Numbered from the stretch's first letter, positions 43,756 through 53,019 are shown. The stretch is 64,000 bases of DNA from Kribbella capetownensis (GCF_004331485.1 NZ_SJKD01000007.1:186001-250000), one strand, 5' to 3'. Numbers and translations: made by a program. The notes: generated by a model not told the origin, from the sequence alone.

Positions 43756-44931
43756 TTGAGCCAGACACCGTACGGCGGGCCACCCGGCCAGAATCCGCCG
43801 TACCAGCCGCAGCCCGGCCCACCGCCGCAACCAGGTCCTTACGGACCGCCACCCGGCCAGTACGGCGGGCAGCCGCAGTACGGTCCGCCACCCGGCCAAT
43901 ACCCTGGGCAGCAGCAGTACGGGCAGCTCTATCCGCCGGTGTACGTGGCACCGCAGCAGGGCTTCGGCTGGGGACCCAACGCCGGCCCGCCGCGGAAGAA
44001 GTCCAAGGGCCCGGCGTTCCTGGTCCTGAGCCTGGTGGTGCTGGCCGTCGCCGGCGCGTGGATCTTCGGCATCGTCAAGAAGAACGCCGACAACAACTAC
44101 ACGCCACCGGTGAGCTCCGGCCGCCACACGCCGACGTCCGAGCCGACCGAGCAGCCCACCGAGGAACCGACCTCGAGTACGACGACGCAGCCGAACGGAC
44201 CGTCCGACGCGGCGATCGTTGCCAAGAACAAGCTCTACACGGTCGGCCAGATGGCGCCGGTGAACTGCAAGGAGCCGAGCGTCCGGCCGAACACCGCCCG
44301 CAACGCGGAGGCGTACTGGGCCGCGATCAAGCCGTGCCTGGACAAGTCCTGGGCGCCGATGGTGGCCAAGGCCGGCTACACGTTCAAGGCTCCGCAGATG
44401 GTCTACTGGTCCGGCACGAGCGTGTCGAACCCGTGCTCCGGCGGCGCGGTCAACGTGCCGTTCTACTGCTCGGCGAACCACATGATGTACATGAAGGTCG
44501 ACGTCTTCGTGAAGGCGTACAACGAGTACTCCGATCCGGAGGCGAAGGCCTACGCGCGGATGTGGTACACCCGGTCGATCGCGCACGAGTACGGCCACAG
44601 CGTCCAGAACGAGACCGGGATCCTGCAGGCCGCCAGCCGGATGCGGTACGACGCCCCGGACACCGCGAGCCAGATGCGGATGACGCGCCGGATGGAACTG
44701 CAGGCCAACTGCTTCGCCGGCGTCTTCCTGGCCGTGAACAAGCGCAGCTACCCGATCAACGGCCTGATGCTCAGCGTCTGGAACAAGTACGTCGTCACCG
44801 CCGGCGACCCGCCGGAGCAGGGCGACCACGGCAGCAAGGCCAGCCAGGCCCGCTTCATGGGCAGGTCGTTCCGCACCGGCAATCCGGCCACCTGCAACAC
44901 GTTCTCGGCCTCGGCGGCCAACGTCAGCTGA
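43756..44931 (+). CDS. Membrane-anchored neutral zinc metallopeptidase
   Basis: 391 residues from TTG 43756 behind AAAGGAA; ATG 43729 is possible but has no ribosome site. About 80 residues rich in Pro, Gly, Gln and Tyr (PGQYGGQPQYGPPPGQY), then basic PPRKKSK and one membrane helix (FLVLSLVVLAVAGAWIFGIV), a Thr/Ser/Pro linker, and an extracellular peptidase domain with IAHEYGHSVQ and RRMELQANCFAGVFLA. The HExxH and the distal Glu form the zinc site. Cys residues suggest a secreted fold. Similar in layout to YpfJ-type proteins. Confidence 0.9.
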   Translation: MSQTPYGGPPGQNPPYQPQPGPPPQPGPYGPPPGQYGGQPQYGPPPGQYPGQQQYGQLYPPVYVAPQQGFGWGPNAGPPRKKSKGPAFLVLSLVVLAVAGAWIFGIVKKNADNNYTPPVSSGRHTPTSEPTEQPTEEPTSSTTTQPNGPSDAAIVAKNKLYTVGQMAPVNCKEPSVRPNTARNAEAYWAAIKPCLDKSWAPMVAKAGYTFKAPQMVYWSGTSVSNPCSGGAVNVPFYCSANHMMYMKVDVFVKAYNEYSDPEAKAYARMWYTRSIAHEYGHSVQNETGILQAASRMRYDAPDTASQMRMTRRMELQANCFAGVFLAVNKRSYPINGLMLSVWNKYVVTAGDPPEQGDHGSKASQARFMGRSFRTGNPATCNTFSASAANVS

Positions 44932-45253
44932 CGGTCAGCCCGGGTGGCGCGACCTGCCGCCAGGAGTCGGCCAGGATGTCGTGCAGTTCGCCGGCGTCCT
45001 CGAGCGCGGCGAGGCGGGCCCGAACCCAGTTCGAACCCGCCTCGTGCGGCGGAACCCAGAACTTCCCGGGTTCCGCCGCGATCAACTCTTCCCGCTCCAG
45101 CCGGGGACACCGGACCGCGAACGACGTCTGGTCGTCCGGCACCGTCACGAACATCCGCCCCGCGACGTCGAACGTCGGGTGCCCCCACCGCTGCTTCTCC
45201 ACCGTCTCCGGGAAGGACAGCGCGATCCGTCGTACGTCGTCAGCGTCCAGCAC
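44924..45253 (-). CDS. MmcQ/YjbR family protein
   Basis: 109 residues, complete family: DVRRIALSFPETVEKQRWGH, RMFVTVPDDQTSFAVRCPRL, KFWVPPHEAGSNWVRARLAA. A CyaY-like fold is proposed with possible DNA binding. The 3' end overlaps the metallopeptidase end by 8 bases in antisense. Confidence 0.9.
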   Translation of the reverse strand: MLDADDVRRIALSFPETVEKQRWGHPTFDVAGRMFVTVPDDQTSFAVRCPRLEREELIAAEPGKFWVPPHEAGSNWVRARLAALEDAGELHDILADSWRQVAPPGLTVS

Positions 45254-45262
45254 GCTGACACA

Positions 45263-46687
45263 TTAACGCTGCTTGCGGCCCGGCAGCAGGAGCGCGACGA
45301 CCGCGCCGGCTGCGACGATCGCGGCACCGGTCCAGACTGCGGGAACCAGGCCGTCGGCGTACCGGACCGGCGACTCGTAGGAGCCGGCCGAAGCGAACAC
45401 GGAGGCCAGTACGGCCACGCCCATCGCGACACCGACCTCACGGATGGTGTTGTTCGTCCCCGACGCCACACCGCGGTCTGCATCGGACGCGCTCGCCATC
45501 ACGACGCTCGCGGCCGGTGCGAACGTCAGCCCCATCCCGACACCGGCCAGGATGAACGGCAACACCATCTCGCTGTACTGCGTCGACGCGGTGGTGATCA
45601 GAGCGAGCCAGCCGAGCGCCACCGCCAGGAAGACCTGCCCGGTCGTGATCAACGTGCGCGCACCGACCCGGTCCACGATCAGACCGGCGATCGGCGCGAC
45701 CACCATCGGCGCCATCGTCCACGGCATCGTCCGTACGCCGGACTCCAGCGGGCTGTAGCCCTGCACGACCTGGAAGAACTGCGCCAGCAGGAACACGGAC
45801 CCGAAGACACCGACCGAGAACGTGAACGACGTGATGTTGATGACGCTGAACGCCCGCACCGAGAACAACCGCAGTGGCAGCATCGGCGACGCGGTCCGCC
45901 GCTCCCACCCGACGAACGCGGCCAGCAATGCCACACCGGCGAACAACGAGCCCAGCACACCGGCAGAGGTCCAGCCGTCGTCAGCACCGTGCACAACGCC
46001 CCAGACGATGGACAGTACGCCGGCAGCAGCCAGGACCAACCCGAGCAGGTCGAGCCGCTTCACCGTACCCCTGGACTCGGTCAGGACGCGGGCGGCCAGC
46101 ACCACTGCGACCACGCCGACCGGCACATTCAGCCAGAAGATCCATTGCCAGTTCAGACCGTCGACGACAGCTCCGCCGACGACCGGACCGACTGCGACTC
46201 CCAGTCCGGAGATGCCACCCCAGATGCCGATCGCGGCACTCCGCAACCGCTCCGGGACGGCGCCTGCCAGCAGGGTCAGCGACAACGGCATCACCGCGGC
46301 CGCACCGACGCCCTGAATCGCACGGGCACCGGTCAGCATCCACGGCTCGGTGGCCAGCGCACAGGCCGCCGAGGCGAGCGTGAAGAGGGCGATCCCGGCG
46401 AGGAAGATCCGCCGGCGCCCGAGGCGGTCGCCGATCGCGGCCGCGGTCAGCAGCAGCGCGGCGAAGGACAGCGTGTAGGCGTTCACGAACCACTGCAGGT
46501 CGGACAGTGACGCGCCGAGCTCCGACTTGATCACGGGCAGCGCGTTCGTCACGACCAGGTTGTCCAGCGTGACCATGAAGGTCGGGATCCCCACCGCGGC
46601 GAGGACCGCGCCCAGCCCGGCGCGACGGGCCCGCTGCGCGGGTGGTTCCAGCGTGGGTCCCAGCTCATCGAGAGCGGTCGACGTCAT
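45263..46687 (-). CDS. MFS multidrug exporter, DHA2/EmrB family
   Basis: 474 residues, 14 predicted helices. Helix 1 FMVTLDNLVVTNALPVIKSE carries the motif D1 Asp and Asn of the DHA2 family; motif A GDRLGRRRIFLAG near 85; motif C GPVVGGAVVDGLNWQWIFWL in helix 5. Exports drugs by proton antiport. Its ATG is 124 bases from the divergent TetR gene, with two ATTxACTGATAACA repeats between. Confidence 0.92.
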   Translation of the reverse strand: MTSTALDELGPTLEPPAQRARRAGLGAVLAAVGIPTFMVTLDNLVVTNALPVIKSELGASLSDLQWFVNAYTLSFAALLLTAAAIGDRLGRRRIFLAGIALFTLASAACALATEPWMLTGARAIQGVGAAAVMPLSLTLLAGAVPERLRSAAIGIWGGISGLGVAVGPVVGGAVVDGLNWQWIFWLNVPVGVVAVVLAARVLTESRGTVKRLDLLGLVLAAAGVLSIVWGVVHGADDGWTSAGVLGSLFAGVALLAAFVGWERRTASPMLPLRLFSVRAFSVINITSFTFSVGVFGSVFLLAQFFQVVQGYSPLESGVRTMPWTMAPMVVAPIAGLIVDRVGARTLITTGQVFLAVALGWLALITTASTQYSEMVLPFILAGVGMGLTFAPAASVVMASASDADRGVASGTNNTIREVGVAMGVAVLASVFASAGSYESPVRYADGLVPAVWTGAAIVAAGAVVALLLPGRKQR

Positions 46688-46705
46688 CTCGGTCTCCTAG
46701 TTGTA

Positions 46706-46760
46706 ATTCACTGATAACAAGTTCGTGAGACCAAAGTATGCATTGACTGATAACATGTCA
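46706..46760. promoter_or_regulatory. Direct-repeat operator between exporter and TetR genes
   Basis: ATTCACTGATAACAAGT (46706-46722) and ATTGACTGATAACATGT (46742-46758) differ at two positions and start 36 bases apart. The right copy is also part of TGAC-N9-GTCA (46744-46760). The pair lies between divergent starts at 46687 and 46812. Confidence 0.65.
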
Positions 46761-46811
46761 AGGGACGGTTGCCAGAGCGGGTGGGGTATCGACCCACCCG
46801 AGAGGAGAACC

Positions 46812-47360
46812 ATGGCGAGCAAGATGCGACTGACCGCGGCTGAGCGAGGCGCGGAGGTGCTGGAGGCGGCTGTGCAGGCCTTCGGCGCGTCCGGGTACGA
46901 GGGGACCAAGACCGACGAGATCGCCCGGCTGGCCGGCGTCTCGCAGCCCTACGTGATCCGCCTGTTCGGCACCAAGCAGCAACTGTTCCTGGCCGCCGTA
47001 CAGTCGGTCTGCGACCGGATCGAGCAGATCTTCCGCGAGGCGGCCGAGGAGTCACCCCAGCTCAGCACCCTCGGGCACAACTACGAACGGCTCCTGGCCG
47101 AGCCCGAACTGCTCCTCGTCCTGCTGCACGGCTTCTCGGCCAGCCGCGACCCGGCCATCGGCGACGCGGTCCGCGAGCGCTTCGGCCGCATCTACAGCCT
47201 CGTCCGCGAGCTGACCGGCGCCTCACCGACCGAGACCCGCGAGTTCCTCGCCACCGGCATGCTGCTCACGGTCATGTCAGCCATGCAGGTGATCGGTCCC
47301 GACGCGGCCGGCCTGCCCTGGGCCGAGGAGCTCAGGTCGACCCTGGGCGACGCGAAGTAG
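46812..47360 (+). CDS. TetR family regulator of the exporter
   Basis: 182 residues from ATG 46812 behind GAGAGGAG. HTH region: VLEAAVQAFGASGYEGTKTD, EIARLAGVSQPYVIRLFGTK. The C-terminal domain fits the TetR_C group found with DHA2 pumps. Divergent from the exporter, so it likely represses the pump until a substrate binds. Confidence 0.9.
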   Translation: MASKMRLTAAERGAEVLEAAVQAFGASGYEGTKTDEIARLAGVSQPYVIRLFGTKQQLFLAAVQSVCDRIEQIFREAAEESPQLSTLGHNYERLLAEPELLLVLLHGFSASRDPAIGDAVRERFGRIYSLVRELTGASPTETREFLATGMLLTVMSAMQVIGPDAAGLPWAEELRSTLGDAK

Positions 47361-47909
47361 TCAGTCCCGGCCGAGCTTCTGCCCGGAGGCGAACCAGATC
47401 GCCACCGTCGACAGCACCAGCGCGCCCACGGTCACCAGCAACGAACCCCGCACGTCCGCTCCACGCACCACCGCGACCGCCACCGCAACCACCGGCCCGA
47501 CCAGCACAGCAATTGCCCCAGGCAACAACCAGCGCCGGAGCGAGTCCGGGTGCACCCGCGCGTACGACGGGATCTGCGCGGTGAACGCGGTGGCCAGATG
47601 CACCACCAGCAAGGCGATCCCGGTCACGACCACGGTCCAGTCCACCTCGCTCGGCGCACGGAAGACCCAGCCGAGCGCGACCACGATGATGAAGACCAGC
47701 CCGGCCAGCGAGTCCGGCAGGATGACGGTTGCCACCAGCATCGGAATCGCGATCAGCGGAATCAGGTCCAGCTGATCCCACGGCTGCAGCCAAGAGATCA
47801 GCAGCGCCACGCCACCTGCGACAGCGATCACCAACCGGGCGAGGAATGCCGCCTCCCCGGCTGCCCGCAGCTGCACCAGCCACAGGCTGATCCTCTCGGC
47901 GGCGGTCAT
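47361..47909 (-). CDS. Hypothetical membrane protein of the MoxR/DUF58 operon
   Basis: 182 residues, five helices (for example FLARLVIAVAGGVALLISWL and VFIIVVALGWVFRA). It begins MTAAERISLWLVQLRAAGEA. The start overlaps the stop of a 27-codon frame (TGA at 47906), which itself starts inside the DUF58 stop, so three frames are coupled by ATGA overlaps. Function unknown; the last gene of the membrane operon. Confidence 0.8.
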   Translation of the reverse strand: MTAAERISLWLVQLRAAGEAAFLARLVIAVAGGVALLISWLQPWDQLDLIPLIAIPMLVATVILPDSLAGLVFIIVVALGWVFRAPSEVDWTVVVTGIALLVVHLATAFTAQIPSYARVHPDSLRRWLLPGAIAVLVGPVVAVAVAVVRGADVRGSLLVTVGALVLSTVAIWFASGQKLGRD

Positions 47910-47989
47910 CGACGTCCTCGCTTCGCTCCGGGCGCCGATGAGACACGAGACGGACTGTGCTTGATGATGAACTCGCTCCGCTCGTTCAT
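47906..47989 (-). CDS. 27-codon coupling peptide
   Basis: MNERSEFIIK and a basic tail (GAKRGRR), 27 residues. ATG 47989 overlaps the DUF58 stop and the TGA overlaps the next start. Its first 29 bases match the start of purE (26829-26857) with one change. It may only pass ribosomes on and need not have a function as peptide. No typical ribosome site upstream. Confidence 0.5.
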   Translation of the reverse strand: MNERSEFIIKHSPSRVSSAPGAKRGRR

Positions 47990-49287
47990 GACCGCATCCT
48001 CGGCGCCGCCGCGAGTCGCGAGGCGTCCCGCAGTACTTCGTCCAGCGTGCCGGCTCCATGCCACGGCACAGTCGGTACGCCGAGGTCGCCGAGCCGGTCG
48101 AGCTCGCGGCGACGCTCCAGCAACCGCAGTCGCCAGGCCAGCGGCCAGGTCCGCGCGTCGTGCTCCTCCAGGTCGATCACCGAGGCGACGTCCGGTGGCA
48201 GCGTGTCCACAGCGATCACTGTGCATCCCGAGTGCACCAGCGTCACGACGTAGCCGAGCACTGTCTGCCGGAGCAGCGGGCTGAGCACCAGCACGAGGCT
48301 GTCGGACCTGATCCGATGCCGTCTGGCCAGCTGCTGCTCGTCCTGCTGGCGGCCCTGCCGGTCGGCGTGGGTCAGTGCGTCGAGGATCCGGCGCAGGTGA
48401 CCGCGACCGCTGCCGGACCGGACGCCGCGGACCGTGTTCCCGGTGTCGATCAGCCGGACGCGGTCGCCGTGGCGCAGGTAGTGCTCGGCGATCGAGGCCG
48501 CGGCACGGACTCCCGTGTCCAGGCTGCTCGACCGGCCGTCGATCCCTTCGCTGATGCCGATCTCGCCGCCGGTGTCGAGCAGGATCACCACCTCGGTGTC
48601 GCGATCGGACCAGGTCGACGTCACGTGCAGCTCGCGGGTCCGGGCCGAGACCGACCAGTTGATCCGCCGGAGCCGGTCACCGGTGCGGAACGGACGGACG
48701 CCGGCCAGTTCGGTCCCTTCACCCGGGCGCCGCGACCGGTGCAGCCCGACCAGACCGGCCGGACGCGGCATGGCGTCAACCGCTTCGAAGCCCTCGCGCA
48801 ACGGCAACGTGGTCACGGACATCGCGCTGGCAGACACGACCGGGACGCGGTACGCACCCAGCATCGACGTCGCGATGACCGTCGGCCGCTCCAGCGCGCG
48901 AATCCCCCACCGCTTGGACCGCAGCCCGACCTCGAGGGTCACGGCACCTCCGGACACCGGCTCGGCGATCGCGGCCTGCGCGGGGTCGTACTGGAACCAC
49001 TGCGACCGCGGCAGCGCCGCCACGATCAGGTCGATATCCGGATCGACCGTCCCGGCCACCTCCAGCCGGTACGTCGTCGCCTGACCCTCGAACAGCACGT
49101 CCGTGTCCAGTTCGGTACGCACCTCGGGGCGCTCCCGCGGACGGAAGTACCGGCCCCAGACCGCGACGAACGCCAGCGGCAAACCCAGCACGGCCGCATC
49201 CGGCCGTCGCGCCAGCACTGCGAGCACCAGCAACACCGCAGCCACGCTGACCGCGCGGATCTGCGCGTGCGTGGGCTTCCATCTCAT
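47986..49287 (-). CDS. DUF58 domain-containing protein
   Basis: 433 residues from ATG 49287. Two N-terminal helices (residues 8-45), then a beta-rich region and the DUF58 core: RPFRTGDRLRRINWSVSART (the D-xxRxIxW motif, about residue 208), followed by a vWA-like strand EVVILLDTGGEIG and HYLRHGDRVRLIDTG. DUF58 proteins occur with MoxR ATPases and are thought to be their clients. MoxR lies immediately upstream. Confidence 0.92.
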   Translation of the reverse strand: MRWKPTHAQIRAVSVAAVLLVLAVLARRPDAAVLGLPLAFVAVWGRYFRPRERPEVRTELDTDVLFEGQATTYRLEVAGTVDPDIDLIVAALPRSQWFQYDPAQAAIAEPVSGGAVTLEVGLRSKRWGIRALERPTVIATSMLGAYRVPVVSASAMSVTTLPLREGFEAVDAMPRPAGLVGLHRSRRPGEGTELAGVRPFRTGDRLRRINWSVSARTRELHVTSTWSDRDTEVVILLDTGGEIGISEGIDGRSSSLDTGVRAAASIAEHYLRHGDRVRLIDTGNTVRGVRSGSGRGHLRRILDALTHADRQGRQQDEQQLARRHRIRSDSLVLVLSPLLRQTVLGYVVTLVHSGCTVIAVDTLPPDVASVIDLEEHDARTWPLAWRLRLLERRRELDRLGDLGVPTVPWHGAGTLDEVLRDASRLAAAPRMRS

Positions 49288-49300
49288 CGGAGCGCTCCGC

Positions 49301-50305
49301 TCACTGCGAGGCACCCTGAGGTGCGTCCTGAGGTGCGCCGACCACGGTGGGCGGGGTCGCGACCGACCCCAGCACCGTGCGGACCACCGTCGCACCGGTC
49401 ACCTCGTGCAGCCACAGCTCCGGACGAACCGTGATCCGGTGCGCGAGCGCCGGCACCGCGACCGCCTTCACATCCTCCGGTACGACGTAGTCCCGGCCCT
49501 GGATCACTGCGTACGACCGAGCGGTCAGCAGCAGCGCGAGAGAGCCACGCGGCGACGCACCGACGAGGACCTGGGAGTCGCGCCGGGTGGCAGCGGCCAG
49601 GTCGACGCAGTACTGCCCGACAGTGTCGTCAACGGTGACGGTCTCGATCGCCCGCTGCGCAGCGTGCAGACCGGCCGCGTCAGTGACTGCCTCAACGGTC
49701 TGGTCCTCCGTACGGCGGCTCATCCGGCGCCGCAGTACCTCCCACTCCTCCGCGGCGCTCGGATAGCCGAAGCCGATCCGCAGCATGAAGCGGTCGAGCT
49801 GGGCCTCGGGCAGTGGGTAGGTGCCTTCGTACTCGACCGGGTTCGCCGTCGCGAGCACGTGGAACGGGGTGGGCAGCGGGAAGGTCTGGCCCTCGACGGT
49901 GACCTGGTGTTCCTGCATCGACTCCAGCAGCGCGGCCTGCGTCTTCGGCGGGGTCCGGTTGATCTCGTCGGCGAGCAGCAACCCGGTGAAGATCGGGCCG
50001 GGCCGGAAGACGAACTCGGACTGCTTCTGGTCGTACACGAACGCACCGGTGACGTCCGAAGGCAGCAGGTCCGGAGTGAACTGCACGCGCCGGAACTCCA
50101 GTCCGAGCGCCTGCGCGAACGACCGCGCGGCCAGCGTCTTGGCGAGCCCCGGGTAGTCCTCCAGCAGCACGTGCCCACCGGCCAGGATGCCTGCGAGCAC
50201 GAGCTCGAGCGCCTCGGCCTTGCCGACCACTGCCTGGCTCACCCGGTCCAGCACCTGGCGGCTCAGCTCGGACACCTCACCGAGCTTCAGCTCGCGATCA
50301 GTCAC
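49301..50305 (-). CDS. MoxR family AAA+ ATPase
   Basis: 334 residues. Walker A GHVLLEDYPGLAKT (about residue 50), Walker B LLLADEINRTPPKTQ (about 110), sensor 1 FHVLATANPVEYEGT, arginine-finger region LPEAQLDRFMLRI, and the MoxR C-terminal lid with GASPRGSLALLLTARSYAVI. MoxR proteins act as chaperones for vWA/DUF58 partners, here in the same operon. Confidence 0.95.
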   Translation of the reverse strand: MTDRELKLGEVSELSRQVLDRVSQAVVGKAEALELVLAGILAGGHVLLEDYPGLAKTLAARSFAQALGLEFRRVQFTPDLLPSDVTGAFVYDQKQSEFVFRPGPIFTGLLLADEINRTPPKTQAALLESMQEHQVTVEGQTFPLPTPFHVLATANPVEYEGTYPLPEAQLDRFMLRIGFGYPSAAEEWEVLRRRMSRRTEDQTVEAVTDAAGLHAAQRAIETVTVDDTVGQYCVDLAAATRRDSQVLVGASPRGSLALLLTARSYAVIQGRDYVVPEDVKAVAVPALAHRITVRPELWLHEVTGATVVRTVLGSVATPPTVVGAPQDAPQGASQ

Positions 50306-50311
50306 AGTTCC

Positions 50312-50917
50312 TCACAGGTTCTCGATGGTCTGGATCGCGTCCTCGATCTCCTCGAGGGACGCGGTGCGCTTGTCGTCGGCCGTGACCAGGGCCCACAGCC
50401 GTTCGCCGGTGATCGCGCGGGCGCGGTCCGGCTCCAGTGCGGGATCGACGCCATGACGGTGCACCAGCCGGTCGGTGGTCAGCTCGAGCAGCAGCGGGCG
50501 GATCCGGCGGGCGAAGGTCTGCGATCCCTCGCCGGCCCGGCGTTCGCGGCTCGACTCCTGCAGCCAGGTCGCCACGAACTGGGTCCGGTTGTCGGTGCTC
50601 CGGGTCCGCAGTGCGGCCAGCTTCTCGTCCTGCCGCGCCGGCCAGTTGGTCTCCAGCACCTGCGGAACGATCAGTCGCAGCGCCAGCGATCCGAACCCGA
50701 TGGCCAGCGCCATCGCCACGAACCACAGCGGGCGCGGCGCCATCCCGGCCGCACTGAACGCACCGATCAGCAGCAGACTCGCCAGCACGGTGAACCCGAC
50801 GTGCTGCACCAGCGCCTTGTCCAGCCGCATCGACCGAAGACGCCGTTTCTGCCCGCCACCTTGGTCACTGTTCCGTGGCGCGCTCTCGTCCAACGGAGTC
50901 CAGCGGTACGACGTCAT
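50312..50917 (-). CDS. Hypothetical membrane protein between DUF4129 and MoxR genes
   Basis: 201 residues with two helices near 40-85 (GFTVLASLLLIGAFSAAGMA and FVAMALAIGFGSLALRLIV) and a long cytoplasmic C-terminal part (LAALRTRSTDNRTQFVATWL, LWALVTADDKRTASLEEIED). It overlaps the upstream DUF4129 gene by four bases and precedes moxR by six, so it belongs to the operon. Unassigned, probably a scaffold for the MoxR-DUF58 system. Confidence 0.8.
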   Translation of the reverse strand: MTSYRWTPLDESAPRNSDQGGGQKRRLRSMRLDKALVQHVGFTVLASLLLIGAFSAAGMAPRPLWFVAMALAIGFGSLALRLIVPQVLETNWPARQDEKLAALRTRSTDNRTQFVATWLQESSRERRAGEGSQTFARRIRPLLLELTTDRLVHRHGVDPALEPDRARAITGERLWALVTADDKRTASLEEIEDAIQTIENL

Positions 50918-51657
50918 CCGGGCACCACCTCGCCCGCCTCCTTGGCGGCCCGCGCAGATCGGACGGCGGCCAGTTCGTCACGCAGGCGCATCAGCGCAGC
51001 CCGCGCCTCGGCCCTGGCCTGCTCGGTCGACCCGTGCGTCGAGTAGCGGGCCTCGCGGTACAGCTCACCGAGCCGATTCAGCTGCGGTTCGGAGATGCCG
51101 CCGACACCCAATACCCGGACGGTGAACTCGGCCGGTGTCTCCGACTGCTCCCGAGCCAGTCCCGCGGACGCGGCCGCCTCCTCCAGAGCTACCCAGCAGG
51201 CGATGACAGCGTCGGTCGCCGTACCGGAGTCGATGCGCGCGAGGCCGGTGTCGACCGCCTCGGCCAGCCGGTCAGCCTTCATCCGCTCCCAGTCGGCGTC
51301 CGCGGTCTCGGCCTGCGGCAGCTCGACCTTGCGAAGGATCCGGTAGAGCAATCGGCCGAGTAGGAGCACGATGGCCGCGATCACCAGGTAGATCAGCGCC
51401 TGCCACAAGGCCTTCAGCCACTCGGGCATCGGCCGGTTGCCCTCGTCCTTCTTCTCCGGCGGGACGAACGGCGTGGGCGGCTGAGCCCGGTCCGTCGGAG
51501 TCAGCGTCGGCAACGGCCGGGGCGACGACCTCAGCGTGCTCTCGCTGATCGGCCGCACCGAACCACCGGCCGAGGCGAGCACCACGAATCCGGCCGCGGT
51601 GACCCCCAGGATCAGCACGACAGCCAGCGTCCACGCGCCCCGACGGTGGGTGTGCAT
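50914..51657 (-). CDS. DUF4129 domain-containing membrane protein
   Basis: 247 residues. N-terminal helix (LAVVLILGVTAAGFVVLASA), a Pro/Thr-rich external segment, a second helix (LIYLVIAAIVLLLGRLLYRI) and the cytoplasmic DUF4129 domain: AVIACWVALEEAAASAGLAR, ETPAEFTVRVL, LNRLGELYREARYSTH. First gene of a five-gene operon (DUF4129, membrane protein, MoxR, DUF58, membrane protein), arranged as in many actinobacteria but without the usual transglutaminase gene. Confidence 0.9.
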   Translation of the reverse strand: MHTHRRGAWTLAVVLILGVTAAGFVVLASAGGSVRPISESTLRSSPRPLPTLTPTDRAQPPTPFVPPEKKDEGNRPMPEWLKALWQALIYLVIAAIVLLLGRLLYRILRKVELPQAETADADWERMKADRLAEAVDTGLARIDSGTATDAVIACWVALEEAAASAGLAREQSETPAEFTVRVLGVGGISEPQLNRLGELYREARYSTHGSTEQARAEARAALMRLRDELAAVRSARAAKEAGEVVPG

Positions 51658-51674
51658 CCAGGAAGGCTAACCGA

Positions 51675-52886
51675 TCAGAAGCCCGTATCGAGCCACGGAA
51701 GCCGGCTCGTGGAAAACGCTTGCGCCGCGGCCTCGAGTGCACCGGCCGTGTGCTCCTGCGCCAGCCCGGCCGCACCGAGCCGGACCAACGACGGCTTGCC
51801 GAGGTAGACCGAGGCCAGATCGCGCACGTCGACGCTGAGATCGGCCGGCCGGGTCGTCGACTCGCAGGTCGCCCCGGCCGGACCGCCGGCGAGGTGCCAC
51901 TTGCCCGCGTTCCAGGGCAGGAATCCGTCGGTCACCTCGAGGACGACGTCGATGTCGCGGGCGTACGTCCGGGCCGCAAGCGCCGGGGCCAGGTCGACGA
52001 ATCGCAGCCAGAGACCGTCGCGGGTGATCGGCGACGGGGCCCGCTGGTCGACCAGCAGGTCCAGCAGCGGGTCGTCCGACGGCAGCGCCTCGTACCGCGT
52101 CTCGCTCAGCAGGTCCGGCTCCAGCAGGTACCGCCAGAGCGCGGCATGCGAGGCCAGGTCGACGGCATGCACACGCCGCACCTCCACGAACCCTTTCTCG
52201 GCGCGCTTGGTCCGGTAGTGCGCGAACCCGCTCAGCCCACCGCCACGCTCGGCCAGCACGCAGCGCAGCGCGGAGGCGTTGGCCGGATTGACCATCACGT
52301 TGTCGCTGACAACGAGCTCCTGCCATCGGTCGTCGTGCTCGAACATGCCGACCCGCTCGGTCGCCAGCTTGTTGCGCAGTGCCGCGGTCTCGGCCAGCGT
52401 GTCCCGCACATCGACGTACCTGATCCGGACGTCGTCGATGCCGGCCACCGGTCGAAGCTCGCGAGCAGGCTTCGGTACGACGATCTCCTGGTGGTCGCTG
52501 GCCAAGCCGTACCCGAACCGGCCGTAGATCACCGCTTCGCTCGCGGTCAGCCCGGCGAGCGGCTCGGTCCCGGCCTCGTGGATCTCGTTCAGCTGTGCCC
52601 GCATCAGGTCGCGCAGGATGCCGCGCCGGCGGTGGGTCGCGCGGACCCCGACCATGGTCACCCCGGCCATCGGCACCTGTGCGCCCGGCACCGTCATCCG
52701 GTGTGAGAACGCCGCAGTGTGCCCGACCAGTTGCTTCTCGTCGATCGCCACGATGCTCCGGTCCGGCTCCCAGACCCGCCGTTCCGCCTCGAGTTGCGCC
52801 GCACTCCACGGCGCCGAGAACGCCACGTCGATGAGCTCCAGGAGCTCGCCCCACTCACCCTCGAACCGCCCGATCTCGATCGCCAT
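51675..52886 (-). CDS. GNAT N-acetyltransferase, Eis-like (second copy)
   Basis: 403 residues from ATG 52886 (MAIEIGRFEGEWGELLELID). Same architecture as the gene at 28795: GVTMVGVRATHRRRGILRDL, SEAVIYGRFGYGLASDHQEI, a C-terminal SCP2-like domain (DVVLEVTDGFLPWNAGKWHL), and a terminal Phe. The two copies differ throughout, so the duplication is old. Divergent from the COG0523 gene with 144 bases between. Confidence 0.9.
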   Translation of the reverse strand: MAIEIGRFEGEWGELLELIDVAFSAPWSAAQLEAERRVWEPDRSIVAIDEKQLVGHTAAFSHRMTVPGAQVPMAGVTMVGVRATHRRRGILRDLMRAQLNEIHEAGTEPLAGLTASEAVIYGRFGYGLASDHQEIVVPKPARELRPVAGIDDVRIRYVDVRDTLAETAALRNKLATERVGMFEHDDRWQELVVSDNVMVNPANASALRCVLAERGGGLSGFAHYRTKRAEKGFVEVRRVHAVDLASHAALWRYLLEPDLLSETRYEALPSDDPLLDLLVDQRAPSPITRDGLWLRFVDLAPALAARTYARDIDVVLEVTDGFLPWNAGKWHLAGGPAGATCESTTRPADLSVDVRDLASVYLGKPSLVRLGAAGLAQEHTAGALEAAAQAFSTSRLPWLDTGF

Positions 52887-53002
52887 GCCCAACACCTACC
52901 AGACCCCACGAAGCACCGCCCCGCCTTTTGCCCGCGAAAAGACCGCAGGGCCAGGAATTCCCCGTGGTGACAGGAAAGTCGCGCGACTCCCGGTCTGGAC
53001 TG

Positions 53003-53019
53003 ATGAAAATCGTTTTCAT
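53003..53019. promoter_or_regulatory. Zur-like box
   Basis: ATGAAAA-TCG-TTTTCAT, a 17-base site with perfect seven-base arms, 11 bases before the start of the COG0523 gene. It closely resembles actinobacterial Zur boxes (TGAAAATxxTTTTCA core). Fur-family sites overlap in form, so Fur cannot be excluded, but the target gene favours zinc. Confidence 0.8.
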
